Source of the DNA: Hydractinia symbiolongicarpus | Lineage: Eukaryota; Cnidaria; Hydrozoa; Anthoathecata; Hydractiniidae | NCBI RefSeq assembly: GCF_029227915.1 | Contig: NC_079881.1 | Location: 868,001-932,000, forward strand | Reading direction: 5' to 3' | Length of the DNA: 64,000 bases | Part shown: in pieces, positions 63,428 to 64,000 of the stretch | How positions within the stretch are numbered: position 1 is the first letter of the stretch | Layout of the letters: every line of letters begins with the position of its first letter | Position numbers and translations under genes: made by a program | The notes under the pieces: model-generated | Told to the model about the DNA's origin: nothing | Database searches by the model: none | Seen by the model: only the letters and a program-made list of their open reading frames with translations

Positions 63428-63750
63428 CTACTCTTCCTCGCCTTTTGTAAATTTACGCTTTTTAGCTGCTGGCTTCAAGTCTTGAGCTTCTGGATTTGTT
63501 GTCAAAAGGTGCTGTTTCATAATGTATTTGAGCCTGTCAACTGGGTTTTTGATGTTTGAATAATTTATTCTCATACGATGCAAATCGTGGTGAATAGATT
63601 CTCCACCTTGTTCACCATAAAAACCTAAGCCCGTTCTCCACTTGTTTACAAAATCCAATACATGGTCTTCTAGTATGTGCAGCTTTGGACTGATGTATAT
63701 TGAAGGCCAATTAACTCTTAAATAACACATGAACTGATTGATAGATGTCT
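63428..63750 (-). CDS. Terminal exon: C-terminal region of a probable transposon-derived family protein
   Basis: With the upstream exon this gives 163 residues (N-terminus missing) ending at TAG 63430-63428. Seen blocks are NWPSIYISPKLHILEDHV (about residues 70-87), NKWRTGLGFYGEQGGESIH (about 92-110), then NPVDRLKYIMKQHLL (125-139) and a basic tail PAAKKRKF (150-157) that looks like a nuclear localisation signal, ending KGEEE. From memory, the combination of a K-x-H-x-L-E-x-H block and G-L-G-x-x-x-E-Q-G-G-E-S-I-H is the C-terminal module of a large multi-copy protein family in cnidarians and some other invertebrates. It is usually unnamed and often suspected to be transposase-derived. Function is unknown; the conserved His and Glu residues (H81, E84, H86, E103, E107, H110) could be structural or catalytic, which I cannot decide. 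The stop lies about 660 bp from the satellite edge, with transcription running toward the array. Confidence 0.72.
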
Positions 63751-63831
63751 CTAAAAGTTGGTTAAACAAATTTTATAAATTGACTTTTCTACTTTTAAGC
63801 ATTTCATAAAAATCAAACTTGCATATTTTAC
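63751..63831 (-). other. 81-bp GT-AG intron
   Basis: The donor is AAATTTAG followed by GTAAAA (GT at 63831-63830), and the acceptor is CCAACTTTTAG (AG at 63752-63751). The intron is AT-rich and contains stop codons in the upstream frame. Its short length suits compact invertebrate introns. An alternative reading with an in-frame start at 63769 (M-F-N-Q-L) would use intron sequence as coding and lose the upstream exon; I consider that start an artefact. Confidence 0.72.
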
Positions 63832-64000
63832 CTAAATTTGATAACATTTCTTGGGTCATAATACATGAAGAATTGAATATTGAGTGACACGAACCATACA
63901 GCTTGAACAGTTGTTCAAACTTCTTGCATGTTTCTTGACACTCCAGATATAAAACTTGATCATCACATTGATTCTGTACAATTTCAGGAATACGATCACA
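63832..64000 (-). CDS. Penultimate exon of minus-strand gene, 5' truncated by window
   Basis: Read on the minus strand from 64000, this frame is open for 56 codons and then one extra base, ending ...TQEMLSNL plus G at 63832, followed at once by GTAAAATATG, a plausible splice donor. The segment is Cys-rich (six Cys in 56 residues), with LYGSCHSIFNSS in the middle. If not spliced, the frame reaches a stop in the following AT-rich sequence. Joined to 63750-63428 through a phase-1 codon it makes GAG (Glu) and continues as ETSINQFM. The gene starts outside the window. The continuity of frame and sense across the splice is the main evidence that both pieces are one gene. Confidence 0.75.

Noticed and set aside
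63428-63769. A complete 113-residue protein starting at the ATG at 63769
   Set aside because: Its first six residues come from sequence that fits an intron end with acceptor CTTTTAG. The upstream frame joins in phase to the same exon, and family-like sequence continues through the join.

Overview
This window is almost entirely one satellite DNA array. From base 1 to about 62,764 it is a head-to-tail array of a monomer of almost exactly 203 bp, about 309 copies, and I see no transposon or gene interrupting it. The array is already under way at base 1, so its left edge lies outside the window. At 62,764 it stops abruptly inside a monomer and gives way to about 1.24 kb of ordinary, AT-richer, single-copy-looking DNA. 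That flank holds the 3' end of a spliced eukaryotic gene on the minus strand and a short promoter-like patch beside the array edge.

The array is not a uniform tandem of one monomer. At least four monomer classes, told apart by shared diagnostic blocks, are arranged in higher-order repeats (HORs). Offsets read from positions of identical rare variants are 1,015 bp (5-mer, 1-2.2 kb), 2,233 bp (11-mer, 4.6-8.9 kb), 802 bp (4-mer carrying a small deletion, 10.2-11.9 kb), 1,017 bp (5-mer, 15.4-17.4 kb), 3,455 bp (17-mer, 18.6-25.5 kb), 2,642 bp (13-mer with a 3-mer inside, 25.0-30.3 kb), 1,829 bp (9-mer offset, 33.4-36.3 kb), 611 bp (3-mer, 37.3-38.4 kb), 1,219 bp (6-mer, three copies, 39.3-43.0 kb), 1,421 bp (7-mer, 46.8-49.5 kb), 406 bp (dimers, 53.6-55.4 kb), 2,185 bp (11-mer with one 47-bp-short monomer, 55.6-59.8 kb) and 561 bp (3-mer with the same short monomer, 59.2-60.4 kb). 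Offsets that are not close multiples of 203 are explained by specific 47-, 9- or 10-bp deletions that can be seen. The open reading frames of 60-121 codons in the array are by-products of a repeat with few stops in some frames. I do not regard any as a gene.

The flank (62,765-64,000) contains a GC-rich patch with a GCGCATGCGC palindrome and an ATGGCGGC motif resembling the animal NRF1 and YY1 promoter elements. It also contains two coding exons (64,000-63,832 and 63,750-63,428, minus strand) separated by an 81-bp GT-AG intron. Joined, they give the C-terminal 163 residues of a protein with the blocks PKLHILEDHV and GLGFYGEQGGESIH and a basic C-terminal tail. From memory, this resembles a multi-copy, probably transposon-derived family of invertebrates, especially cnidarians.

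The organism is a metazoan judging by the intron, promoter motifs and protein type, most likely an invertebrate and possibly a cnidarian. That placement is inference. The array could be centromeric, pericentromeric or another heterochromatic block; the sequence alone does not decide.
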